A stretch of DNA of 64,000 bases, taken from Acidobacteriota bacterium (lineage in GTDB: Bacteria; Acidobacteriota; Thermoanaerobaculia; Multivoradales; Multivoraceae). A program made the position numbers and the translations under genes. Positions 16,270-24,312 of the stretch are shown one piece after another (position 1 is the first letter of the stretch; each line of letters starts with the position of its first letter). The notes under the pieces are model-generated. The model had not been told where the DNA came from, did no database searches, and worked only from the letters and a program-made list of their open reading frames with translations. Location: the NCBI GenBank assembly GCA_029263415.1, contig JAJCXN010000051.1, positions 186,001-250,000 of the forward strand, in the 5' to 3' direction.

Positions 16270-17623
16270 GGCGCTTCGGTCGTTTGCTGTTGTTGTGGTG
16301 CTAGCAGTGGCAATGGGGTTGTTGTGCGTTGTTGCCAGTTATATTCCGGCAGAGGACGCCCAAAAGGAAGTGGAACAAGCGGCGGGAGGCAGCGTGCTGC
16401 GCGTGGCGTTGTTCAACGTTAAGGAACTCTCTGCTGACAAGTTGGGAGCGGGGGCATCAGAGGCCGACGCTGAGCAGGTCAGTGCTGCCATCGCGATTGT
16501 GCGCGGTATCGATGCGGACATCTTGGTGCTTCAAGAGATCGATCAAGGTAGCGATGAGGATCCTGCTTCGGTTGCGCGTTTGTTCGCCGATCGCCTACGC
16601 AATGATCCGCTGGGCGATCTGGCCGGTGAGCCGCACGATGATCCTAATGAACATCCTCAAGGCGATCTGCAGAAGGGCGGCGTCCGGCCGAGCGACTTTC
16701 CTTATGTGTTCTCGGCGCCGAGCAACACGGGGCGCTTGACTGGTATCGATCTTTCTGGCGATGGTTTGATCGCGACCGAGGAGCACAGCGGCAGCCGGGA
16801 ACACGGTGATGACTCCTATGGCTTCGGCACCTATCCTGGCCAGTACTCGATGGCGGTTCTGAGTCGGACGCCCTTTGACCTTGAAGGCACACGCACGTTT
16901 CAACGGTTCTTGTGGAAAGACTTGCCTGGGCATCACATCGACACTGGCTTGGAGGAGCCCTTCTTGAGTGAGCAGGCTCGTGAAATCTTCAGGTTGTCGA
17001 GCAAGTCGCATTGGGATTTGGCGGTGAAAACTGCGGATGATCCCGGCGCTCCGGTGATCAGGCTTTTGGTCAGCCATCCAACGCCGCCGGTGTTCGACGG
17101 ATCAGAGGACCGCAACGGACGGCGGAACTTCGATGAGCTTTTGTTTTGGGCTCACTACTTGGACGGGGTGGAAGGGCTTGCTGACGATCGCGGGTTTGCG
17201 GGTGGGTACGGCGTTGGGCTTGAGGCTAGTGGGTTTGTGGTTGCCGGTGATCTGAATGCTTTTCCGCAAGCTTCGGTTGAGGCAGGCGATTCGGTGTATG
17301 ACGGGCGGACTGCTATTTCACAGTTGCTTGAGCATCCTTTGGTGCAGGATTCAGGGGCGTGGCTGACGAGTGCAGGAGCGGTTGTTCACAGCGGGGAGCC
17401 TGCGGGGGCACCGTGGTTTCGGGAGCGGGCCACGGCGGGGTTTGGTGGTGGGCTGCGGATTGACTACTTGTTGCCGTCGGTGGGACTTGAGATCTTGGCG
17501 GGCGGGGTGTTCTGGCCGGATCCGGAAGTGGATGCGCGAGGGGCTGGGTTGGCGGGGGTGGCGTCGGATCACCGGTTGGTGTGGGTTGATCTTGGGGTGC
17601 CCCCTGAGATGTCGGGTTCTTAG
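16244..17623 (+). CDS. Endonuclease/exonuclease/phosphatase (EEP) family protein, exported or membrane anchored
   Basis: This protein of about 459 residues has an N-terminal hydrophobic segment (about 9-30) and an EEP/DNase I-like domain. Catalytic landmarks are VALFNVKELS (Asn), ADILVLQEID (metal-binding Glu), VVAGDLNAFPQASVE (Asp and Asn) and VASDHRLVWVDLG (Asp-His). Exported members include nucleases and phosphodiesterases or phospholipases, and the substrate is not identifiable. Two ATGs (16244, 16250) lie inside the end of the cytochrome gene; an upstream frame extension to 16202 is less likely. Codons are much richer in G and T than in neighbouring genes. The reading-frame overlap suggests co-expression with the beta-propeller cytochrome. 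Confidence 0.87.
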   Translation: MVMERSVARALRSFAVVVVLAVAMGLLCVVASYIPAEDAQKEVEQAAGGSVLRVALFNVKELSADKLGAGASEADAEQVSAAIAIVRGIDADILVLQEIDQGSDEDPASVARLFADRLRNDPLGDLAGEPHDDPNEHPQGDLQKGGVRPSDFPYVFSAPSNTGRLTGIDLSGDGLIATEEHSGSREHGDDSYGFGTYPGQYSMAVLSRTPFDLEGTRTFQRFLWKDLPGHHIDTGLEEPFLSEQAREIFRLSSKSHWDLAVKTADDPGAPVIRLLVSHPTPPVFDGSEDRNGRRNFDELLFWAHYLDGVEGLADDRGFAGGYGVGLEASGFVVAGDLNAFPQASVEAGDSVYDGRTAISQLLEHPLVQDSGAWLTSAGAVVHSGEPAGAPWFRERATAGFGGGLRIDYLLPSVGLEILAGGVFWPDPEVDARGAGLAGVASDHRLVWVDLGVPPEMSGS

Positions 17624-18830
17624 TTTGGAACCGGTCGGGGCGCGGCGATCGGCCGAGGGGCTGGCTCGCTGGCTTGACCCATGGAGCTAAACCCGCGGAC
17701 AGAGACGCGCAGACCAGCAGCCGCGCCGAGGCTCCTCCAGAAGACCGCGTGAACGAAGAGGCTGCGATGCCTTAGTTGTTCTGAGCCTGTCGATCGCAGG
17801 AGATCGATTCTAGCCGGACACGAACGCGTGACCTCGCCGCTCAACAGCCCGCAGCTCCAGGCGCCGGCCGTGCTTGCGCGTTCGGCTATCCTGTTGGCGA
17901 TGAGCAAAGGTCTCGCGGAGAGTAGAAGCTCAAGATCGCAGACCGCAGGCGCAGCGACAACCTACTCACGAGGCACCCACATGATGAAGAACTCAACCTT
18001 CCGGATGACGTTCCCGCTAGGACTGTCGACTGGCCTCCTGTTTCTGGTTCTCCTGGGCTTCTCAAAGAGTATTGAGATCGGGATCCAAGCGGCCGGTGGA
18101 TTGTGAATGGAAGAGAACGTCCTGATCTGGACGTAACCGGGCCTGCTTGCCGCGCCAGGTGTCGCGCCCTGGTGCAGCACGAGAACCGAGCCTCGCGCAT
18201 CCAGCTGGGTGACGCTCGGATCCGCATCGAGAATCGGAAGTCCGACCACCTCGTTATAGAAACTCGTCAGGGCCTCAACGTCGTTGGTGAAGATCGTAGC
18301 GCCTCGCATCCTCAGGGGACTGGAAAGGCCCGACTCCGTGATGCGCGTGCTCTTGAAGCCTCCAAAGTCAGGCAGCTTCTTCAGGCGCCTAGCCTCGCCG
18401 GGGGTCAGCCAGGTGGCTTGCTTGAAGGCGCGGGTGAAGGTTTGTTGCGATTCAAACTGGTAGTCCAATGCGATATCGACGATTCGGCGCTTCGTGGACA
18501 CCAGTTCTTTCGCAGCGGGTTGAGACGCAGCCTTCTCAGGAACAGCGCGACGGTTACGTCGGTGGCCTCCAAGAATCGACGTTGTGGCGTCGATTTTGAA
18601 AAGCCGGGAGTGAAGGCACCCACAGAGATTCCTCACCTCAAAGGAGCCGCTCGTGGCTACCGTAGTCGAGACCACTTTCAACGCCGCCTACTTCCATCTC
18701 GGTCGACTCGACTCGACCTCTACCCGAGGCGACGGACCTCGGCTCCGGGCACCCGGGAGCGCCAGCTAGCAGCACACCGATACAGACTTCGATTCGAAGA
18801 ACCGACTCGCCACTACTGAAAGAACGATCA
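17624..18830. other. Region without an intact gene; holds a decayed AraC/VOC sequence
   Basis: Apart from the minus-strand remnant at 17962-18681, no convincing gene is seen. A short plus-strand frame (17981-18106, 41 residues, MMKNSTFRMTFPLGLSTGLL then more hydrophobic sequence) could be a truncated membrane-protein start, but it lies antisense to the remnant and I do not call it a gene. Confidence 0.4.
17962..18681 (-). pseudogene. Remnant of an AraC-family regulator joined to a VOC-like segment
   Basis: One open minus-strand frame carries the second helix-turn-helix of AraC/XylS regulators (KRRIVDIALDYQFESQQTFT, then RAFK and TPGEARR). About 25 residues later comes a VOC-type first module (TIFTNDVEALTSFYNEVVGL, PILDADPSV, then SVLVLHQG). 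The first AraC helix-turn-helix and the regulator's N-terminal domain are missing, and the VOC half stops after its first strands and runs into unrelated sequence. Both halves are incomplete, so I read this as a decayed fusion or two adjacent decayed genes. A genuine small fusion protein is possible but less likely. Confidence 0.6.
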
Positions 18831-19358
18831 ATGACAATCTCGCGCAAGCTGACCGCCTACCGAGTTGCAATGCTCGCTGCGTGCGCGCTTCTCTCCGCCG
18901 TGCTTCTCGCCTGCAACGCGCGCCAACTCGGGTTTCCCCGCACCCCTTTGCAGGCCACGTCGCCCGACGGAATTCGTCGAGCCTTCGTGCGCAACCACGC
19001 CGAGTTCGATCCGCCGAACCAAAGCCTCTGGATCGAAGACGAGCATGAGAAGCGGCACAAGCTGCAGCACCTTGGCTCCGACTCCGACTGGGTGGACCAG
19101 ATCGCTTGGTCGGCGGACGGAAGCACGTGCGCCTTCCTCGTGCAAGGCGCACGAGCTGTCGTCGTCGATGCGCACCGCAACGAGATCATCGCGAGCGGCT
19201 GGTTGTTCGACTACCGAGGTAACTATCCTCCAGCCCGCCGCGTTGATCGGTTCGAACTATCCGACGACGGATCAGTTGTCCGCTCAACGAACTGTCCCCG
19301 CCTGGGCGGGACGTGCACTGAGTTAGCTGAGCACCGAGTAGCTCAGCTGGGGCCTTGA
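18831..19358 (+). CDS. Putative lipoprotein of unknown function
   Basis: This 175-residue protein has an N-terminal hydrophobic stretch ending in a lipobox-like SAVLLACN (predicted lipidated Cys near residue 28). The mature part contains TSPDGIRRAFVRNH, DWVDQIAWSADGSTCAFLVQ and ARAVVVDAHRN, which look like one or two WD40/PD40-like beta-propeller blades, too few for a full propeller. The ATG at 18831 is the only good start; no strong ribosome-binding site is visible. The neighbourhood holds degraded sequence and offers no functional clue. It may itself be a remnant of a longer protein. Confidence 0.6.
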   Translation: MTISRKLTAYRVAMLAACALLSAVLLACNARQLGFPRTPLQATSPDGIRRAFVRNHAEFDPPNQSLWIEDEHEKRHKLQHLGSDSDWVDQIAWSADGSTCAFLVQGARAVVVDAHRNEIIASGWLFDYRGNYPPARRVDRFELSDDGSVVRSTNCPRLGGTCTELAEHRVAQLGP

Positions 19359-19707
19359 GCATAGGAAGACAATCCGTGACGCGGACGCCTCGGCCCACGG
19401 CTCCGCCCCAAGTGCTGGGGCCATCAAGCGACCGTGTCTGTACGAAGCGTAGGGGGGTCAGGCGAGACATGAGACGTGGACATCGGCGTCGGGCACTCCG
19501 CAAGAAGGCCGGGCAGCACGGCTGGTTCGCTGAGAAGCACGCGCCTGCGCGTTCTGCGGCTTGCTCGCAGCCGCACTCGGTTCGGGGCCGTGTGCACACC
19601 TGCGCTCGGCGGGCGATCTGTGGTCAGCGAACGCGTGCACTCCTCCGATGTGCCAACGCAGTCGGAGATTCGCGGTCACCGTTCAATACACGGACACAGC
19701 CACGCCG
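19359..19707. other. Intergenic, nothing recognised
   Basis: This is 349 bp between the lipoprotein gene and the convergent ATP-grasp ligase gene. Overlapping open frames on both strands are Arg/Ala-rich and show no family features. No clear terminator was found. Confidence 0.4.
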
Positions 19708-21210
19708 TTAGCGGCACTCGGCTTCGAGTGCGGCGACGGTGCGATCGTAGTACTCGCGAGCTTTGTTCGGCGAATCGCCGACCGCGACAACCCCCAACTT
19801 GCCGAACTCGGAGAGCGCTCCGATCAGGTGAAAGACAACTCCTTGCTGAGATGCGCCATGGAAGTGCAACTGCCGGCGGACCACCAAATCGATGAGGTCT
19901 CGAGGAGTTAAACCACGGTAGCGATCGCTCTTTAGGTTGTCGCTAGCAAAGTAATAGCGCGGCTCGCCGCTAAGAGTCCGGAACAAGCCGTCACACCTGT
20001 CGTACTGCCCGTCGGTAAGGAACTGAAGCATTAAGAACGGGTGCGTCGTCCCGCCCTTGCGTAGGTTCACTTCAATCGCGTAGTTGTCCCAGCCTGCTGT
20101 GCCCTTGACCGAAACAAAGTCGACCGCAAACCGACCCAGCACACCGCGTTCGCGCAAGACAACGCCCGCTTGGTGAGCTTGCTCGCTGATCGCAACACGA
20201 TAGTCATCGCGGGCTGGAAACTCACAACCAACGAAGACCTGCCCGCTGTGTCCACCGAGAACTTGATCGTGTGTGGAGGTTTCCACCAACTCGCCGTCGG
20301 GCTGCACCCGTAGCTGAACTGAGGGCGACGACTTCGGGTCGCCCTCTACAAACGCCTCGACGATGCCCTGCATTCGCTCGAACTTCTCGAAATAACGTTC
20401 GTAGTCGAGGCTCTCGTCTTCGAAGTCAAGGCGTCCACGAAGTTCGCCGCGAACCCAGGACTCAAGCTCATTGCCCGCAGGCGCACCTTGAAAACTGAAC
20501 AAGGCGTTGCCGGCGCCCGAAAAGCCCTCGTTGAGCTTCACCGCCGCGCGCTCGGCGCCATGCTCGCGGCGCAGCCTAGCCAGTGCCGCGACCACATCCG
20601 AGGCGTCGCCAAGGTTCTCGTAGCCGGGGGGCATCTGCACGCCAGCCTCCCTGAACACCTCTCGGCTGCCGCTCTTGCTGCCAAGGTGTTCCAAGCTCGG
20701 GTCACAACCGAAGATTGGGATCCCCAGTTTCAAGGCAAGCTTGCGTTCCAGCTCCGTAACGGTGAAGCAAGCCATGTGAGCCGTCTCTACGTTCTCGATC
20801 TCGCGAGCGATGCGTTCAAGGGTAAAAGGACGCTCAAGCAACTTCTCTGTCAGCGATCGAGCGGAGGAGTCGTGGCAGTCCAGCATGCGCAGCCTCTCTC
20901 GAGCGTGGGTGCTAGGGATGCCGGGCAACAGATGGAGGTAGTAGTCAACAATCGACGGGTCGATTCGAACACTCGATAGAAAGATCAACTTCGCTCGCGG
21001 GTAGCGCAACAGCATGAGCAAGCACAGCATGCGCTCTTCATAGTGGTGCACACCCCCGACGCTCGCGAGCGTCGCCTCATCCATGGTGAGACTTGGCACC
21101 ACCACTACAGTGCGCTCCAGCAGAGGGTCTTGAAACACGGATTCGTACTGAACCACCAGGCTCTTCTGCAAGCTTCGAAAGCGCTCGGGGTCCGACAGTG
21201 CTCGCTTCAC
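19708..21210 (-). CDS. ATP-grasp carboxylate-amine/peptide ligase, PGM1-like
   Basis: This protein of about 500 residues resembles the ATP-grasp peptide ligase of pheganomycin biosynthesis (PGM1) and related proteins. The N-terminal half includes the family segment TVVVVPSLTMDEATLASVGG. The ATP-grasp part has AAVKLNEGFSGAGNALFSF (Lys and Gly-rich loop), GIVEAFVEG, SVQLRVQPDG, GRFAVDFVSVKG and IEVNLRKGGTTHPFLMLQFL, the last holding the metal-binding Glu and Asn. The enzyme would form amide bonds through an acyl-phosphate. The start is GTG at 21210, with AGGAGG ten bases upstream; a TTG at 21261 would extend it by 17 residues. It is divergent from a methyltransferase gene, which suggests a small peptide or amino-acid modification pathway. 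Confidence 0.8.
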   Translation of the reverse strand: MKRALSDPERFRSLQKSLVVQYESVFQDPLLERTVVVVPSLTMDEATLASVGGVHHYEERMLCLLMLLRYPRAKLIFLSSVRIDPSIVDYYLHLLPGIPSTHARERLRMLDCHDSSARSLTEKLLERPFTLERIAREIENVETAHMACFTVTELERKLALKLGIPIFGCDPSLEHLGSKSGSREVFREAGVQMPPGYENLGDASDVVAALARLRREHGAERAAVKLNEGFSGAGNALFSFQGAPAGNELESWVRGELRGRLDFEDESLDYERYFEKFERMQGIVEAFVEGDPKSSPSVQLRVQPDGELVETSTHDQVLGGHSGQVFVGCEFPARDDYRVAISEQAHQAGVVLRERGVLGRFAVDFVSVKGTAGWDNYAIEVNLRKGGTTHPFLMLQFLTDGQYDRCDGLFRTLSGEPRYYFASDNLKSDRYRGLTPRDLIDLVVRRQLHFHGASQQGVVFHLIGALSEFGKLGVVAVGDSPNKAREYYDRTVAALEAECR

Positions 21211-21499
21211 TTCTGATCCGCCTCCTAGAATCCATGCCAGAGAACGCGCCAACCGTCGCAAAGATGAGCGGCGCTACAAGGATGATCTCATCACAGCACC
21301 TCGGCGGCAACGACGTGGCGGAGAAGCCGGCGTGCTCCACAACCGAGACGCCCTCACCTGTGCGAACCGCCGAGGACTCACAACCAGACGTTTATGCTGT
21401 CTTTGTACAATGGGCTTCCCTTGAGTTCACGCCGGTGAGCAGAGTTCCTTCTCAGCGAAGAAAGCCTGCAGTGGCGAACTTCCGACAGACCTGACATTG

Positions 21500-22168
21500 A
21501 TGACCACATCCAACCCGGCACGTAAGTTTTACGACCGCATCAGCTCCGTCTACGACCTGATCGCTGACAAGGGCGAACACCGAGCGCGGGAGCTGGGGCT
21601 CGAACTGCTCGCTGCGGTACCAGGTGAAGACGTGCTCGAGATCGGCTTCGGCACCGGCCACAGCCTCGTCGCCTTAGCAAAGGCGGTGGGTCCAACCGGC
21701 AGCGTCACCGGGGTTGACTTGTCCGAAGGGATGAAACGCTCCGCTTCACGAAGAGTCGACGCAGCGGAGATGGAGGGGCGCGTGACTCTGGTCTGCGACG
21801 AGGTGCCGCCCCTAGCCTTCGACTCCAGCTCGTTCGACGCCGTTTTCCTGAGTTTCACCTTGGAGCTGTTTCCCCTCCTCCGGATCCCAGAAGTCCTCGC
21901 CGAGATTCAGCGCGTTCTGAGACTTGGGGGCCGCGTCGGTGTTGTCAGTATGGCCACAGTCTTACCTGGAGAACACGAGAGCCCTCTCGAGAAGAGCTAC
22001 AAGTGGATGCACCAGCACTTCCCTCATATCGTTGACTGCCAGCCAATCGAGGCCGAGCGCCTGGTCGAAAAATCGGGCTTCGAGATCCTAGATTCGCAGC
22101 GCATCGCGCTGTTCACGATGCCGGTTGCCGCTGTCATCGGGCACGTCCCCGCGTCGACAACGCAATGA
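21500..22168 (+). CDS. Class I SAM-dependent methyltransferase, UbiE/COQ5-like
   Basis: This 222-residue cytosolic methyltransferase has SAM motif I as DVLEIGFGTGHSLVALA, motif II (acidic residue) in GSVTGVDLSEGM, and FDAVFLSFTLELFPLLRIPE in the motif IV region. The pattern ARKFYDRISSVYDLIAD at the N-terminus is typical of UbiE-like enzymes. The substrate is unknown. The ATG at 21500 is chosen over the adjacent TTG at 21497; the product is nearly the same. It is divergent from the PGM1-like ligase, with about 290 bp of shared upstream DNA. Confidence 0.88.
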   Translation: MTTSNPARKFYDRISSVYDLIADKGEHRARELGLELLAAVPGEDVLEIGFGTGHSLVALAKAVGPTGSVTGVDLSEGMKRSASRRVDAAEMEGRVTLVCDEVPPLAFDSSSFDAVFLSFTLELFPLLRIPEVLAEIQRVLRLGGRVGVVSMATVLPGEHESPLEKSYKWMHQHFPHIVDCQPIEAERLVEKSGFEILDSQRIALFTMPVAAVIGHVPASTTQ

Positions 22169-22562
22169 CCGGGGCTGCTGTAGGCCAGGATGCAGACGAC
22201 TCCAGACAACGGTGGCGCGCCCGCAGAAATGCCAAACAGCCAGACGTTACCTGCTCGTCACTCAGAGCACTCAAGCCTACCGAAGCCACCACACACCTAC
22301 CCATTCCTCGAAAGCGTTCTTGAACTGAGCCTTGCTCGCCGCGTTGCACCCAAAGGGACCGAACACCCCTACGTCGTCTCTTTGCGAAAGATGGCAGAAG
22401 AGCAACGATCGGCACCAGCGCTCATGCCGTCCCTCTTGGGCAGATCTCTGCGCCTTTCTCGAACTCGACCAGCAGGTCATCGGCTATGGCTTGCGTCAGA
22501 TCGAGAGGAACGTGACGAGTTGAGATTGTGCGCCTTTAGTAGCTCACTCGCTTCGACGTACG
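22169..22562. other. Intergenic, no credible gene
   Basis: This is 394 bp between the methyltransferase gene and the convergent peptidase gene. A plus-strand frame (22190-22690) runs antisense into the peptidase and shows no family features. Two minus-strand frames are short and Arg/Ser/Trp-rich. Nothing convincing is seen. Confidence 0.4.
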
Positions 22563-23966
22563 CTACTGCCAGGCGCCCGCGTCACCAACTTCAAAGCCAT
22601 CGCAGAACACGCGAACGAACGGGTCAACCCTCACCCCGGAGCACTCGCTCTTTGGTGCCACGAACACGCCTTCTCGCAAGGTCCAGTTAGAAACCTGGCG
22701 ACGCCACGGGTCATCTGGCCGTGGATTCAGACCGACGTCAACCTCGCCTAGTTCAATCGGACGAGAAGGGAACATGCCGCCCAGTGTCTGTGCCTCCAGA
22801 TGGAGGTGCGGCCAGGAGCAGGACCCGGAATGGCCCACCGTTCCTAGTAGGTCGCCTGCAGCGACGACACTTGCCGGACTCGTGGTGATGGAACCCTGTT
22901 GCAGATGGCTCATGAGCAGACCGATGCCAGACCCTACATCGAGGAAAACGAAGTTAGGCGTGGACGCGGCGCACGGATCAGCAAGCGGAGGCTGGTCGGG
23001 CTGGGCGTTGTCGAGCGAAATAGCGGTCGCCTCAAGCGGTGCCGTCAATGGTTCGCCGAAGGAGAAGTAATCCGAGTTGTTGTCGCTGCCAACCGGTGAT
23101 CCGGGTTCAAGATTCGCGTCCGTCTGAAAGAGGTCGTAGGCCCACTGGGCCGAGTGAGAAGTGAGCCCGCCAGCGCCTTGTCCTACGAACTGTTGCTGTG
23201 TGGTGGGAAGTGTTGGCAACACGAGCGGCGGCGCTGGGCTTGGTTCGCCGGAGACGGTATCGAGCGGTCCATCGAGGTTGTAGGGCGTTTCGAGAAGGCG
23301 ATAGGCCGCGGACGGCGGAGCGCGATCGACGATGTTGCCCATGGTGTCGCGCGAGAGCGCTGTGATGCGGACCCATGGTCGCGCGTTGGTACCTGTTAGG
23401 TCATCGGCCATCGGGCTCGGCAGCACTGCTGCGAGTTCAGTGAGCGGGACTCGGACCTCCAGAAACGAGCTGCCCAATACTGTTGCAGTGTGATCCCAAT
23501 TCTGAACGGAGGCGCCGGCATCCTCTGGGTAGACCCATAGGACATCGGGAAACCCCAGATAGAGACCTAGTTCCAGATCAAGGCGCTCTCTTCCTCGGTA
23601 GTCGATGAACAGCCAAAAGGCCAGGTCGGCGGTTGACGGTGCGGCGGCGGTCTCGATTCGCAGCAGCCAAGCATCCGCGAGAGGAGCGATCGTCACCCCG
23701 ACGATGTCCCGGCTTGCATCTGCAGCGTCACCGACAGGATCGGGCCAGCTCGGAATCGACGTCCATTGAGGGTCGGCTTGTCCATCAACCACGATGGAGG
23801 TTGCCGCCGACCTCGCCGTGTCGATCAGCGCGAAGACCCGATCGTCCGGTCCGGCCCAGAGTTGCTCACTAGTCGGCGCGAACCAAGTAAGGAACAAGCC
23901 GAAGCCCGCAGTCAAAGCCCTCGATCTCCGGCATCGTGATGCGCGTGCTGCCTCGTCTTGATCCAT
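22563..23966 (-). CDS. Secreted M23-like metallopeptidase with C-terminal DGFE motif
   Basis: This 467-residue protein has an N-terminal signal-like segment (about 12-38). A beta-sandwich region (about 45-235; for example LAFWLFIDYRGRERLDLELG) leads to an M23/LasA-like peptidase domain with HSAQWAYDLFQ (putative metal-binding His and Asp), LMSHLQQGSI, GDLLGTVGHSG and WPHLHLEAQ (His-x-His). M23 enzymes cleave peptidoglycan cross-bridges, but some relatives are inactive. The last residues VFCDGFEVGDAGAWQ carry the terminal motif shared with three other exported proteins in this window. The ATG at 23966 is chosen because upstream sequence to 24146 is Arg-rich and lacks features. It is divergent from the S8 peptidase gene. 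Confidence 0.8.
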   Translation of the reverse strand: MDQDEAARASRCRRSRALTAGFGLFLTWFAPTSEQLWAGPDDRVFALIDTARSAATSIVVDGQADPQWTSIPSWPDPVGDAADASRDIVGVTIAPLADAWLLRIETAAAPSTADLAFWLFIDYRGRERLDLELGLYLGFPDVLWVYPEDAGASVQNWDHTATVLGSSFLEVRVPLTELAAVLPSPMADDLTGTNARPWVRITALSRDTMGNIVDRAPPSAAYRLLETPYNLDGPLDTVSGEPSPAPPLVLPTLPTTQQQFVGQGAGGLTSHSAQWAYDLFQTDANLEPGSPVGSDNNSDYFSFGEPLTAPLEATAISLDNAQPDQPPLADPCAASTPNFVFLDVGSGIGLLMSHLQQGSITTSPASVVAAGDLLGTVGHSGSCSWPHLHLEAQTLGGMFPSRPIELGEVDVGLNPRPDDPWRRQVSNWTLREGVFVAPKSECSGVRVDPFVRVFCDGFEVGDAGAWQ

Positions 23967-24312
23967 AGAAACGATTGTAGTCGCGATCGATCTTCCAAGC
24001 ACGGACGGGGCGTCGAGTCGACGATGAGCTCGGCAGCTCGAACCAGCTCTCGGGGCTGCGCCACTCGTGGCCCGAAGCGCGTTGATGCGGCCGGACACGA
24101 CCTGTGTCGACCGTACCCCAAGGCTTCCGAAGTGCTGCTTCAGCAAACCAAAGCTAGAGCCTTCCCGCGCGGGCAGTCACTACACCTAAACCTCAAGCGA
24201 CATCTCATTAGAAGAAAGTTGATCCGCTTTGCAAGCGGAATCCGCGTCTCCTGTGTTCGGCGCCAGACCCTGACGCCGACTATCACAAAACAGAAACGAC
24301 ACGGGGGCCCGA
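23967..24312. other. Divergent promoter region between two secreted peptidase genes
   Basis: This is 346 bp between the starts of the M23-like gene (minus) and the S8 gene (plus). No independent ORF is convincing. Promoters for both must lie here, but no unambiguous -35/-10 pair was identified by eye. Confidence 0.4.

Noticed and set aside
22190-22690. 166-residue plus-strand frame after the methyltransferase as a biosynthetic partner
   Set aside because: It runs antisense into the M23-like gene and turns Arg/Ser-rich; no family features.
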